Assembly (NCBI GenBank): GCA_964476585.1
Contig: CAYZBF010000002.1
Span: forward strand, 87,026 to 151,025
Direction: 5' to 3'
Origin: CAYZBF01 sp964476585
GTDB taxonomy: Bacteria > Hydrothermota > UBA3072
Length of the DNA stretch: 64,000 nt
Shown here: piece after piece, positions 24,296 through 33,352 of the stretch
Position numbering within the stretch: the stretch's first letter is position 1
Layout: every line of letters begins with the position of its first letter
The notes under the pieces: model-generated
Told to the model about the DNA's origin: nothing
The model's input: only the letters and a program-made list of their open reading frames with translations
Database searches by the model: none
Program-made: the position numbers and the translations under genes

Positions 24296-24979
24296 TTAAT
24301 GTGTCCTTTCTCCAAATATCAATGACCCAATCCTGACCATATTAGACCCCTCCTCAATGGCAACCGTATAAGAATTGCTCATACCCATAGATAGTATCTC
24401 CATCCTGGAGTTTTTCGTATTAACCTCTTTCAACTTTCCGAAGAGTTCCCTTGTAATCCTGAAGTAAGGACGTGCGATCTCTAGATCTCCAAATCGAGGT
24501 CCCATTGTCATAAGACCTTTTATCCTTATATGCTTTAATTCCTCCACCTTTATAATCGCCTCTTTAATCGTGGAAAAATCTGGAGGGAACCCTGACTTTG
24601 CGGCTTCTCGCCCACTGTTTATCTCCAGTAAAACAGGGATAACGGATTTGCCCGCCTTCTCTGCACGTTTATCAATCTCTCTTGCATTACGTGAAGAATC
24701 AACTGTCTGGATGAGACCGAATATTGGAAGTGCTTTATTTATCTTGTTCTTTTGTAAAGGGCCTATGAGATGCCATTTGACAGTTCTCGCTATCTCTCCT
24801 AATGATTGATATTTATTGAAAGCCTCCGGATATACATAATTCTCACCTATATCTGTTGCACCTGCTTGTATTACTTCCTCGATCTCATCAGGTGTTCTTG
24901 TCTTTGATGCAACAACGATGGCTACATAATCTGGAATTGTATCGCGAAGCCTCTTATAATTCTCTTCAATCTTCCCCAT
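24296..24979 (-). CDS. YggS/PLPBP family pyridoxal-phosphate homeostasis protein
   Basis: 227 aa with the alanine racemase-like PLP barrel of this single-domain family. The PLP lysine is K26 in VVASKTRTPDEI, and GENYVYPEAFNKY, WHLIGPLQKNK, LEINSGRE, GLMTMGP and SMGMSNSY are all present. These proteins buffer PLP and influence amino-acid and vitamin B6 balance rather than catalyse racemisation. An AAAGGAC ribosome site precedes the ATG. It stands apart from its neighbours by repeat-filled gaps on both sides. Confidence 0.93.
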   Translation of the reverse strand: MGKIEENYKRLRDTIPDYVAIVVASKTRTPDEIEEVIQAGATDIGENYVYPEAFNKYQSLGEIARTVKWHLIGPLQKNKINKALPIFGLIQTVDSSRNAREIDKRAEKAGKSVIPVLLEINSGREAAKSGFPPDFSTIKEAIIKVEELKHIRIKGLMTMGPRFGDLEIARPYFRITRELFGKLKEVNTKNSRMEILSMGMSNSYTVAIEEGSNMVRIGSLIFGERTH

Positions 24980-25153
24980 TATTAGTCCTTTTCAGGATTC
25001 TTTTCTGTGGTTTTAGAGTCTGTCCTTCATCCGCTTGGAGAGAAACCATAAAAATATTAACCACTAACCCCAAAATCCTAAATCCCAATCCCTAAATTTC
25101 GCATTCTACTAATGACTATAGACCTCAGACTTCGGACTACAAACAAACCCATT
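24980..25153. repeat. Quasi-repeat tract between yggS and the radical SAM gene
   Basis: About 25060-25145 is a run of short related units: CCCCAAAATCCTAAATCCC, then ACTAATGACTATAGACC and CAGACTTCGGACTAC. These are the same unit types as in the gaps at 10984, 15658, 40582 and 41968. No gene is supported. Confidence 0.5.
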
Positions 25154-26110
25154 TTACCTCTTTCTTCCCTTATGGACTCTTATAAAGAACCTGTTACCAC
25201 CATATCTGGTATCAATAATCTCGTTATTCTCTATCATGCGAGATACAACTGACCAGTCTTCTCCTGTCTTTGCAAGCATTTCTCTAACGGCTTCCTCCTT
25301 CATCGGATGAACCGCTGTTATATCAAGGATATCGTTCCGAACGTTACCACTGGAGGCAAATTTATTCCCTTCATAACCGATAAGGAGTTCTACCTGATCA
25401 ATCTTCTCACGAAACACATTGTAGGCAATATTTATCATTTCCTCTCGCGGAGGTTTTACCCACTTGTACAGAGGAGGACGCGTAGGAATTGCAATATAAG
25501 CCTTTTTAGGCCCAAGCCGTTTGATGAAATCCGCAATCCTCTTCATTTCCTCTTCATCAGCATTTATTCCATCAATAAGCATCGTTTCAGTATTGAGTTC
25601 TCCTTCGTATTTCTTGCTGAACGCTATCATTCCAGAAAGCACATCAGAGAGGATAATTTCAGGATGTGGACGATTCACTCTTCTCCATACTTCTTCAGTG
25701 AGGGCATCAATCTTTAAGGATACCCAATCCGCTTTCCCTAACTCTTTCCTTGCTTGGGGAGACGTCATAAATGTACCGTTGCTAATCACGGCAATAGGAA
25801 TACCTAAGTCTTTTAATAAAACTATCTCTTTCCCTAAATTTATATCCAGTGTGGGTTCCCCATCAGGGACAAAACTCAGGTAATCTATCCTTTCTCCTTT
25901 TTCTTTTAATCCTCCTACCTTCTCCTCAAGCTGAATCTTAATCTCATCTGGCTTATAAAAGAACTCCCTCTTATTGGTTAGCCTTAATGTCTTTCCCACC
26001 TGACAGTAAACGCAGGAATAGGTACATATCTTAGGTGGGATGTGATTTATTCCAAGGCTACGGCCCAGTCTTCTTGACGGGATTGGGCCGAATGGAATCC
26101 TATTCTTCAT
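25154..26110 (-). CDS. Radical SAM protein (COG0731-like) with C-terminal winged-helix region
   Basis: 318 aa. The [4Fe-4S] motif is ICTYSCVYC (C29, C33, C36), a CX3CX2C spacing, with the SAM-binding DGEPTL segment downstream. The family is related to tRNA-wyosine-type synthases but bacterial members have no settled function. The C-terminal about 70 residues (MKEEAVREML, VVSRMIENNEI) look like a winged helix. It overlaps the hprK end by 11 nt, so it is cotranslated with the hpf-hprK pair. Confidence 0.82.
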   Translation of the reverse strand: MKNRIPFGPIPSRRLGRSLGINHIPPKICTYSCVYCQVGKTLRLTNKREFFYKPDEIKIQLEEKVGGLKEKGERIDYLSFVPDGEPTLDINLGKEIVLLKDLGIPIAVISNGTFMTSPQARKELGKADWVSLKIDALTEEVWRRVNRPHPEIILSDVLSGMIAFSKKYEGELNTETMLIDGINADEEEMKRIADFIKRLGPKKAYIAIPTRPPLYKWVKPPREEMINIAYNVFREKIDQVELLIGYEGNKFASSGNVRNDILDITAVHPMKEEAVREMLAKTGEDWSVVSRMIENNEIIDTRYGGNRFFIRVHKGRKR

Positions 26111-27080
26111 CTGCTTCCAGTCTCAAATATTTCCTGCCCCTTTTTTTTAATTTCTTCAATAATTCATTCTCGTATATCTCTGCAAAATAACATCCTACAG
26201 TTTTACTTAAATAGCTAATCGCTACGACCTCAGCAATAGTGGAAATATTCTTTCCCGACATAACTGGAATATCAACACAGGGAATTGAAACTCCCAGAAT
26301 ACTCACCTCTTGAGTTTCCAGTCCTGTCCGTGTATAATCTTTGCCTTTCTCCCATTCAACCAGTTTCATCTGTAATTCAACCCTTTTATGCAATCTTATA
26401 CCTTTAATACCAAAGATAACAGCCACATTTAGTATACCCACACCTCGAATCTCGATATTATGGCGAAGCACATCCTCCTTCTCCAACTCTTCACCTATTA
26501 ACACATCTTTTTTCCTCTTCACAATAACAACATCGTCGGCCACCAAACGGTGTCCTCGTTCAACGAGATCAAGGGCTAATTCACTCTTACCTATTCCACT
26601 CTCTCCCGTAATCAGCAATCCAACTCCATACACATCTACCAGATCCCCATGAATGCTAAATAATTCAGCCAACTGGTCTTCGAGGTAAGATTGAATTGTA
26701 ACACTAACTTTCCAGCTTGGCGCTCTGGAGCTCATAAGGGGTATCTCTAATTCCTTACATCCCTTAACCAATTCGGGTAAAGGTTTATGCCCACAACTAA
26801 TTATTATGGCAGGGGGATTGAGGGAAAGGAGCCGAGAGATCACCTTGACCCTCTCTCTTTTGGTTAAATGAGAAAGAAAACCAAAATCTCGATTACCCAA
26901 CAATTGAACAGAGTCAGCAGGAAAATCCTTAAGGTATCCAGCAAATATATATCCAGGTCTATTTGCAAACTTTTCTTTAATAAGTCTTTTTAGTCCTACT
27001 TCACCCGCCAGAAGTTCAACATCAATATATTCCTTAAGATCGTTTAGTAGATCTTTAACTGTTACTTTAGTGGTTGCCAT
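26100..27080 (-). CDS. hprK: HPr kinase/phosphorylase
   Basis: 326 aa. Both domains are present: a HprK N-terminal domain (1-130) and the kinase domain with HGDLVDVYG, Walker A GESGIGKS (159-166), ADD (181-183) and the signature EIRGVGIL (210-217). It phosphorylates or dephosphorylates a seryl residue on HPr in carbon control. No HPr or other PTS gene is in the window. It overlaps hpf by 14 nt, an arrangement that recalls the hpf-hprK neighbourhoods of proteobacteria. Confidence 0.95.
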   Translation of the reverse strand: MATTKVTVKDLLNDLKEYIDVELLAGEVGLKRLIKEKFANRPGYIFAGYLKDFPADSVQLLGNRDFGFLSHLTKRERVKVISRLLSLNPPAIIISCGHKPLPELVKGCKELEIPLMSSRAPSWKVSVTIQSYLEDQLAELFSIHGDLVDVYGVGLLITGESGIGKSELALDLVERGHRLVADDVVIVKRKKDVLIGEELEKEDVLRHNIEIRGVGILNVAVIFGIKGIRLHKRVELQMKLVEWEKGKDYTRTGLETQEVSILGVSIPCVDIPVMSGKNISTIAEVVAISYLSKTVGCYFAEIYENELLKKLKKRGRKYLRLEADEE

Positions 27081-27366
27081 GATGGTCAGTAACCTTGCTT
27101 TCGAATTCCTTTACCTGCCTCTCGATCTTTGAGAGAGCTGTGATAAAGGTATTATATGCATCTCTTCCTTCAGCTTCTGCGTTAATGTTCTTATGTTCCA
27201 GATACGCATTGATCTCAGTGCTCCTTCTATCCCCTTCTCCCTTTATAATAACCTCAACATCTTTTATCCATTTATTAAATTTTCTCAATCTCTTCATCTT
27301 TTTATCTATTTGTCTCTGTAACTCCTTAGATACATCAAAATGCCGTGTGATAAGCTTATAGTTCAT
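27067..27366 (-). CDS. hpf: Ribosome hibernation promoting factor, short form (HPF/RaiA family)
   Basis: 99 aa. The N-terminus YKLITRHFDVSKELQRQIDKK and the central GRDAYNTFITALSKIERQ block match the short HPF/YfiA group, which lacks the C-terminal dimerisation domain of long HPF. It binds the 30S decoding site and inactivates ribosomes in stationary phase. AAGGAGG precedes the ATG. Located between nadB and hprK in one operon. Confidence 0.88.
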   Translation of the reverse strand: MNYKLITRHFDVSKELQRQIDKKMKRLRKFNKWIKDVEVIIKGEGDRRSTEINAYLEHKNINAEAEGRDAYNTFITALSKIERQVKEFESKVTDHHGNH

Positions 27367-28943
27367 TATACCTCCTTCCTTATCACTGTGTGTTTCTTGT
27401 AACTTTCATTCTCATCTGGATGATCCTTGTTATAATGCAATCCACGTGATTCCTTCCTTGAGATAGCTGACCGTGTAATGAGATAGGCTACCGTAATAAG
27501 CGATCGGAGTTCTATAATATCCTGCGAAAGGTAACTATTTTTGTAGAGCTCTTCAATCTCTTCGAGATACAGTTCAAATCTTCTCTGGGCACGGTTGAGC
27601 AAATAATCCCTTCTTACGATACCCACATAATCCCACATTGTCTGCTTTATTTCCTTCCTCGTATGGACAGCCAGAACACTCTCCTCAATAGTAGATCTTC
27701 TTTTCATTGAGGGTAAAAGGTCTTCTGGAGGAGGTCCTTGTATCATCCAATCCATTGCTACTTTTCCAGCCCTTGCCGAAAAGACAAGAGCTTCAAGAAG
27801 AGAATTGCTGGCCAATCGATTAGCGCCATGGACTCCTGTAAAGGCAACTTCCCCGGCTGCCAATAAACCCCTTATATCTGTTTTTCCAAAAAGGTCGGTA
27901 TAAACCCCCCCACACATATAATGTGCTGCAGGAACTACTGGTATTGGCTCTTTTGCTATATTAATTGAATACTTCAAACACTCCCTGTAAATATTCGGGA
28001 ACTTTCTCTTTATCTCATCTTCATCTTCATGAGATATATCAAGATAGACAAAATCTTCTCCCCTCTTCTTCAACACAGAATCACATGCCCTCGCCACTAC
28101 ATCTCGAGGGGCAAGCTCCATCTTTGGGTGAAATCCCTCCATAAATCTATTTCCTTCCTGGTCATATAACCGCCCACCTTCACCCCTGAGGGCTTCTGAG
28201 ATGAGAAACTGTCTCTCCTGAGGTTCCGGAGTGTATAATGTGGTTGGGTGAAATTGGAAGAACTCCATATCTGCTATCTTACATCCAGCATTATAGGCCA
28301 CAGCCACACCATCTCCTGTAGCAACACTTGGATTTGAAGTGTGCTGATAAACCTGTCCTGCTCCACCTGTAGCTAGAAGAGTCAATCTGGAAATAACCTG
28401 AATTATCTCTCCAGTGGATACATCAAGTGCATACGCCCCGTAGCAGGAATTATCTGCTATGATAAGTTCATAAGCAAGATGATGCTCGAATATCCGGATA
28501 TTTGAATAGCTTTTTATGGCGGAAATAAGGGCCTTCTCAACCTCTCGTCCTGTAAAATCGCCAGAATGAACAATCCTTTTGTGAGAATGTCCACCTTCTT
28601 TCCATAATTCAAGTGCGGAAGATTCATCCCTGGTAAATTCTACTCCCCAGTTGATAATATCTTTTACCCTTGAGGGGCCTTCTCTAACCATTACATCAAC
28701 GGCTTCCTCTTCAGATAATCCCTTCCCCACCCGCAATGTATCTTCCTTATGACTTTCAAAGGAGTCTTCACTGTTAAAAACAGATGCTATACCACCTTGA
28801 GCATAATTGGTGTTTGCATCCGTCCTTTTCTTTTTGGTCAGTATAAGGATCTTACCTTTATCTATAACATGAAGTGCAAAGTTCAAAGCAGCGATTCCAC
28901 TACCTATCAAGAGAAAATCAGTTTCTATTCTTTTAATCTCCAA
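27366..28943 (-). CDS. nadB: L-aspartate oxidase
   Basis: 525 aa FAD enzyme oxidising aspartate to iminoaspartate for quinolinate synthesis. Motifs: dinucleotide-binding LLIGSGIAALNFAL, NYAQGGIASV, GGHSHKRIVH, HPTTLY, LISEALRGEGG, HYMCGGVYTD and GVHGANRLASNSLLEALVF. The start is a TTG at 28943 inside the murA end (19-nt overlap), because no ATG is available before the FAD motif. The order murA-nadB-hpf-hprK indicates a mixed housekeeping operon. NadA is not in the window. Confidence 0.93.
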   Translation of the reverse strand: MEIKRIETDFLLIGSGIAALNFALHVIDKGKILILTKKKRTDANTNYAQGGIASVFNSEDSFESHKEDTLRVGKGLSEEEAVDVMVREGPSRVKDIINWGVEFTRDESSALELWKEGGHSHKRIVHSGDFTGREVEKALISAIKSYSNIRIFEHHLAYELIIADNSCYGAYALDVSTGEIIQVISRLTLLATGGAGQVYQHTSNPSVATGDGVAVAYNAGCKIADMEFFQFHPTTLYTPEPQERQFLISEALRGEGGRLYDQEGNRFMEGFHPKMELAPRDVVARACDSVLKKRGEDFVYLDISHEDEDEIKRKFPNIYRECLKYSINIAKEPIPVVPAAHYMCGGVYTDLFGKTDIRGLLAAGEVAFTGVHGANRLASNSLLEALVFSARAGKVAMDWMIQGPPPEDLLPSMKRRSTIEESVLAVHTRKEIKQTMWDYVGIVRRDYLLNRAQRRFELYLEEIEELYKNSYLSQDIIELRSLITVAYLITRSAISRKESRGLHYNKDHPDENESYKKHTVIRKEV

Positions 28944-30187
28944 ATAGCAGCTCCTAACGTGGCTAACCTCGTTTCTATACTCTCATAACCTCTATCTATG
29001 TGATAAATCCTTGATATCTCTGTCGTCCCCTCTGCAGCAAGTCCAGCAATTAACAGTGCAGCAGAAGCACGAAGATCCGATGCCATAACCTGAGCTCCGC
29101 TTAGACATGGGACACCTTTGATAATTACATAGTCAACCTCACGCTTGAGATTTGCTCCCATCCTAACTAATTCTGGAACATGCATGAAGCGTTCTTCGAA
29201 GATTGAGTCCTTGACAACCGAAACACCATTTGATAAGGAAAGGAGGCTGGTAAATTGGGCCTGCATATCAGTAGGAAAACCTGGATATGGTGCTGTTTCA
29301 ATATCTATGGGCATTATATCTCCATCCATTCTAACTCCAACACAGTCTTCTTCCAATGAAATAGTAGCCCCAATTTCCTTTAACTTGGAGAGAATCGATC
29401 CAATATAATTGCAGCTAACATCTCTAAGATATATGTCTCCTCCGGTTATAGTAGCTGCTACAGCAAATGTTCCAGCCTCGATTCGATCAGGGATTACCCT
29501 GTATTTGCATCCCGAGAGTTTCTTGACTCCCCTGATCTCAATCTTACGAGTGCCTTCACCCTGAATATCGGCTCCACACCTCTTCAGAAAGTTTACAACA
29601 TCTACAACCTCTGGCTCCATGGCTGCACCTTCAATCATTGTAACCCCATCGGCTTTTACTGCTGCCATCATTGTATTGATGGTTGCACCAACTGAAGGAC
29701 CGTTTGGTCCAAGAAGTAGGATCTTAGAACCTTTCAATCTTTCCCCGTAGCCTTCAATATATCCATGAACCACTGAGATATCCGCCCCAAGTGCTTTAAG
29801 GCCTTTTATATGGAGATCAATGGGTCTGGGGCCAATAGCACACCCTCCAGGTAAAGAAACCCTTGTTCTACCCAACCTTGAAAGAAGAGGACCCAGGACG
29901 TAATAACTCGCCCTCATTTGTTTAACCAAATTATAAGGGGCCTCAAATCCAACCGCTCCTCTCGTATCAATATAAATGGTATCATCTTCTAGAGAGATAG
30001 AAACTCCAAGGGTTTCCAATACCCTCTTCATGGTAAAAATATCCCTGACCCTTGGGATATTTTCTATAATAAATTCATCCTCTGCTAAAAGAGTAGCAGC
30101 AAGAATAGGAAGCGTAGAATTCTTAGCACCTTTAACACTAACGTCCCCAACTAATCTCTTCCCGCCTTCAATGACAAACTTATCCAT
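28925..30187 (-). CDS. murA: UDP-N-acetylglucosamine 1-carboxyvinyltransferase
   Basis: 420 aa, the expected length. First committed step of peptidoglycan precursor synthesis. The catalytic loop LPGGCAIGPRPIDLH retains the Cys that confers fosfomycin sensitivity, and the N-terminal GVSVKGAKNSTLPI-like segment (GDVSVKGAKNSTLPILAA) and DLRASAALLIAGL near the C-terminus are present. The 5' end overlaps polX by 8 nt. Confidence 0.96.
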   Translation of the reverse strand: MDKFVIEGGKRLVGDVSVKGAKNSTLPILAATLLAEDEFIIENIPRVRDIFTMKRVLETLGVSISLEDDTIYIDTRGAVGFEAPYNLVKQMRASYYVLGPLLSRLGRTRVSLPGGCAIGPRPIDLHIKGLKALGADISVVHGYIEGYGERLKGSKILLLGPNGPSVGATINTMMAAVKADGVTMIEGAAMEPEVVDVVNFLKRCGADIQGEGTRKIEIRGVKKLSGCKYRVIPDRIEAGTFAVAATITGGDIYLRDVSCNYIGSILSKLKEIGATISLEEDCVGVRMDGDIMPIDIETAPYPGFPTDMQAQFTSLLSLSNGVSVVKDSIFEERFMHVPELVRMGANLKREVDYVIIKGVPCLSGAQVMASDLRASAALLIAGLAAEGTTEISRIYHIDRGYESIETRLATLGAAIWRLKE

Positions 30188-31898
30188 TTCTTTTAATTAC
30201 TTTTAGAAGAGCATTGAGATCCAGGGTATTTATTATTGCATCGGCTGGTATCCATGCCCTTCTGGCAATACCAACTCCAAGTACCATCCAATCAAACATC
30301 CGTAGATCATGAGCATCGGTATTTATACAAAGTTTAATTCCTTTTTTATAAGCTTTTCTTGCATTATGTAAATTGAGATCTAATCTATCATAGTAAGAGT
30401 TTATTTCAAGGACCTTCCCTTCTGTACTGGCCTTCTCCATTACCCTTTCCAGGTTAACATCATACCCTTTTCTACCTGATATGAGACGCCCTGTTGGGTG
30501 AGCCAGGATTGTAAGATAGGGATTCTCCAGAGCTTTTTCCATCCTCTCTGTGACTTTCTTTTTAAAGTTAGAATGTATCGCCCCAATCACAAAATCAAGG
30601 GTCTTTAGAACATCATCATCATAGTCAAGGCTTCCATCCGGAAGGATATCGCATTCTATTCCTTTTAATATCTTAATTTTATCAAATTCTTCATTGAGTT
30701 TATCAATCTCTTCGGACTGTCTTTTAAGTTCGTCAACCGATAATCCATTGGCATAGATTGCAGTTCTTGAATGATCCGTGATACCAAGATATAAGTATCC
30801 CAATTCAAGAGCTCTTTTAGTAAGTTCTCTAATTGTATTCTCTCCATCTGAGTATTTACTATGAGTGTGGAGATTTCCTTTTATATCATCATACCCCACC
30901 AATTGTGGAAGTTTGCCTTCCATGGCTTTTTGAATCTCTCCTCTATTTTCCCGGATTTCAGGCGGTATAAACTGCAAATTCAGGAGCTTATAAATCTCCT
31001 CCTCAGTTTCACCTGCTACTTTTGTATTATTCTTAAAAACACCGTATTCATTAACTTTTAACCCTTGCTTTAAAGCTAAGCTGCGAATACGCACGTTGTG
31101 GTCCTTTGAACCGGTAAAATACATGAGTGCTGCCCCATATGATTCCTTTGGGATAACACGAAGATCCATCTGTATATCTAAACCTTCTATCACTACAGAG
31201 GTCTTTGTCTCACCGGATTCAAGAATTTTCTTTATCTCAGGAAATGAAGTAAACTTCTTCATCACTCTTATGTTGTCATTTGATTCAACAAGAATGTCTA
31301 TATCACCTACCGTCTCCTTCATTCTCCTATAGGAGCCTGCAGGAGCTACCCGTGAAACTGAATCAACGCTTTTCAACTTACCTACAATCTGATCCACAGT
31401 TGCCATAACCTCTCCTATCCCGAAACGTCTTTTCCTTCCCATTCTTTCTTCGTATACCTTTATATTCTCCATAGTTTTCTCTGCTGTTCTTCCTCCCAAC
31501 CCTTCTAATTTCTGAAAAGAACCATCTTTTATAACCCTCTTCAGGTCATCTAAATTCTTTATCCCTAATTCTCTATGGAGAGCCATAAGTGTCTTTGGAC
31601 CAAGATCCCTTATCTCAAGAAGAGCAAGAAGGGATTTTGGTATATCCCGAGTAACCTCTTCATACTTAGACATTTTCCCGGTTTCCAAATATTCCTTAAT
31701 CTTTTTAGCTATCCCTTCCCCTACACCAGGTATATCTGTAAGAGACCCATTTTTATTTATCTCCTCTATGTCCTCTGAAAGGTCTTTTATTGCCCGTGCA
31801 GCCCGTTCGTATGCTCTTATCTTAAAGAAATTTTCATTTTTTAGGGCTAAAGTTTTAGCGATCTTTGAAAAAATTTCAGCAACCTCGTAGTTCTTCAT
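30180..31898 (-). CDS. polX: DNA polymerase/3'-5' exonuclease PolX
   Basis: 572 aa. Helix-hairpin-helix segments (LTDIPGVGEGIAKKIKEYL, LRDLGPKTLMALHREL), a family X nucleotidyltransferase with VAPAGSYRRMKETVGDIDILVES, and a C-terminal PHP phosphoesterase (NLHTHSKYSDGENTI, GITDHS, NTDAHD) are visible. Such enzymes fill short gaps in base-excision repair and proofread by the PHP domain. It is the first gene of the operon; its promoter lies 8 nt before the ATG and no well-spaced ribosome site exists. Confidence 0.95.
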   Translation of the reverse strand: MKNYEVAEIFSKIAKTLALKNENFFKIRAYERAARAIKDLSEDIEEINKNGSLTDIPGVGEGIAKKIKEYLETGKMSKYEEVTRDIPKSLLALLEIRDLGPKTLMALHRELGIKNLDDLKRVIKDGSFQKLEGLGGRTAEKTMENIKVYEERMGRKRRFGIGEVMATVDQIVGKLKSVDSVSRVAPAGSYRRMKETVGDIDILVESNDNIRVMKKFTSFPEIKKILESGETKTSVVIEGLDIQMDLRVIPKESYGAALMYFTGSKDHNVRIRSLALKQGLKVNEYGVFKNNTKVAGETEEEIYKLLNLQFIPPEIRENRGEIQKAMEGKLPQLVGYDDIKGNLHTHSKYSDGENTIRELTKRALELGYLYLGITDHSRTAIYANGLSVDELKRQSEEIDKLNEEFDKIKILKGIECDILPDGSLDYDDDVLKTLDFVIGAIHSNFKKKVTERMEKALENPYLTILAHPTGRLISGRKGYDVNLERVMEKASTEGKVLEINSYYDRLDLNLHNARKAYKKGIKLCINTDAHDLRMFDWMVLGVGIARRAWIPADAIINTLDLNALLKVIKRNG

Positions 31899-31906
31899 TC
31901 CTTTTT

Positions 31907-31935
31907 ATTATAATTTCAAAAATATAAAAAGTCAA
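31907..31935 (-). promoter_or_regulatory. polX-murA-nadB-hpf-hprK operon promoter, probably leaderless
   Basis: On the minus strand TTGACT (31930-31935), 17 nt, then a perfect TATAAT (31907-31912). Eight nt (AAAAAGGA) separate the -10 box from the ATG, so transcription would begin 0-2 nt before it. The GGA is too close to the ATG to act as a normal ribosome site. Confidence 0.7.
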
Positions 31936-31986
31936 CCATCAAACCTCTAACATTCGAGCCAACCCTTTGAGATTTTACTCAAATTA

Positions 31987-32018
31987 TTGACTTTTACTTT
32001 CTAATGAGTTATTATAAA
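31987..32018 (+). promoter_or_regulatory. Possible promoter for the TPR gene
   Basis: TTGACT (31987-31992) followed by ATTATAAA (32011-32018), giving an 18-20 nt spacer depending on the -10 chosen. About 100 nt separate it from the gene; that leader contains a CCACAGAGGCATAGAGAAC repeat unit (about 32050-32073). Confidence 0.35.
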
Positions 32019-32121
32019 TCTACATCAGTATAGTAGAGTTAGAAAATAACCACAGAGGCATAGAGAACACAAAGTAGGCTTCAATTGTATGCTATTCTTG
32101 GCATAAGAAAGGAGGTACATT

Positions 32122-32829
32122 ATGCAATATTTACTTTTATTTCTTTCGTTAACAATTCAGGAGAAATTACTTAGAGTCGATTATCTATATGAGAACCGTC
32201 ACACAGAAGAAAATTCTCTTGAGGAGAGTAAACTTTTACTTAAAGAAGTGCTTAATGAAGATTCAAAAAATGAAGCAGCGCTGTGGAAATTTGCTCGATT
32301 TTACTACACCTATGGAGATCAATCAACCGACAAAGATGAAAAAATTGACTTTTACGAAAAAGGTAAGGAACTATCCGAAAAATTGATAAAAATCAACGAT
32401 AATAATCCCGAAGGGCACTTCTGGCTTGGTGTAAATCACGGAAGGATAGGACAGCAAAGAGGAGTAATGAAATCTTTATCCCTTGTCCCTACTATAAGAA
32501 GAGAATTTGAAAAGACACTGGAGTTGAACCCAGAATATACAGGCGCAATGGATGGCTTGGCTGTATTGTACTATGAACTCCCGGGCCTCTTTGGTGGAAA
32601 TTTAGATAGGTCACTTGAATTTCTTAATAAAGCACTTGATATAGACCCCAACTACTCAATCCTCTATATAGACCTTGCAAAAGTATATATAAAGAAAAGG
32701 GAATACAAAATTGCAGAGGATTACCTGAATAAGATGTTGGAATTAACGAACCCCACCCATCCCGCAGATTTCTATCTTAAGGATAAAAAAGAAGCGGAAA
32801 AGCTGTTGGGAGAAATCGAAGGGAAATAA
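32122..32829 (+). CDS. TPR-repeat protein resembling TRAP transporter T-component (TatT)
   Basis: 235 aa, ATG behind AAAGGAGG. A short hydrophobic N-terminus (about 1-12) is a weak signal sequence. The rest is helical repeats, including LWKFARFYYTYGDQ, GHFWLGVNHGRIGQ and LYYELPGLFGGNLDRSLEFL. That pattern recalls the periplasmic TatT proteins, but no TRAP transporter genes are adjacent. The next gene is a small outer-membrane barrel, so an envelope role is plausible. Confidence 0.6.
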   Translation: MQYLLLFLSLTIQEKLLRVDYLYENRHTEENSLEESKLLLKEVLNEDSKNEAALWKFARFYYTYGDQSTDKDEKIDFYEKGKELSEKLIKINDNNPEGHFWLGVNHGRIGQQRGVMKSLSLVPTIRREFEKTLELNPEYTGAMDGLAVLYYELPGLFGGNLDRSLEFLNKALDIDPNYSILYIDLAKVYIKKREYKIAEDYLNKMLELTNPTHPADFYLKDKKEAEKLLGEIEGK

Positions 32830-32843
32830 AAAGGGAGGACAGA

Positions 32844-33299
32844 ATGACCAGGTTAATCACTTTACTAATTGTTGGATCATTATTTTTCTGTAGTTCTACA
32901 CAAGCACAGGAGAGTGGGTTTGGATTAGGAGTTGTTATTGGAGCCCCTACTGGAATCGGTGTTAAGGTATGGATGGGAAAGGAAAAAGCAATTTGTGGAA
33001 TCGCCGGTTGGTCATTAGAAGAATGGAAATATGTTCATCTCCAAGGGGATTACGTATTCCATAATTTCAACATCTTTAAATTAGAAGAGGGAAAACTCCC
33101 AGTATACTACGGAATCGGAGGAAGGATCGTTATCCAAGACAAAGTAAGATTAGGTATCCGAATCCCAGCAGGTATGGATTACTTACTTCCGAAGGCACCT
33201 TTAGATATATTCCTTGAACTCGCTCCCCTGCTCTATATAATGCCTGAAACTAAGTTCTATCTTAATGGCTCTATTGGTATAAGATTCTTCTTCGGGTAA
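32844..33299 (+). CDS. Small exported beta-barrel-like protein
   Basis: 151 aa, ATG behind GGGAGGA. The signal peptide (about 1-21, ending TQAQ) is clear. The mature part begins FGLGVVIGAPTGIGVKVWMG and alternates hydrophobic residues in about eight strands, ending IRFFFG. This resembles small outer-membrane barrels of the BAPKO_0422/DUF3996 type. It follows the TPR gene by 14 nt. Function unknown. Confidence 0.65.
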   Translation: MTRLITLLIVGSLFFCSSTQAQESGFGLGVVIGAPTGIGVKVWMGKEKAICGIAGWSLEEWKYVHLQGDYVFHNFNIFKLEEGKLPVYYGIGGRIVIQDKVRLGIRIPAGMDYLLPKAPLDIFLELAPLLYIMPETKFYLNGSIGIRFFFG

Positions 33300-33352
33300 G
33301 TTATAGTCAGGTTAATAAAAATTAGAATCAAAATAGCAGTAGGCAGCAGGGA

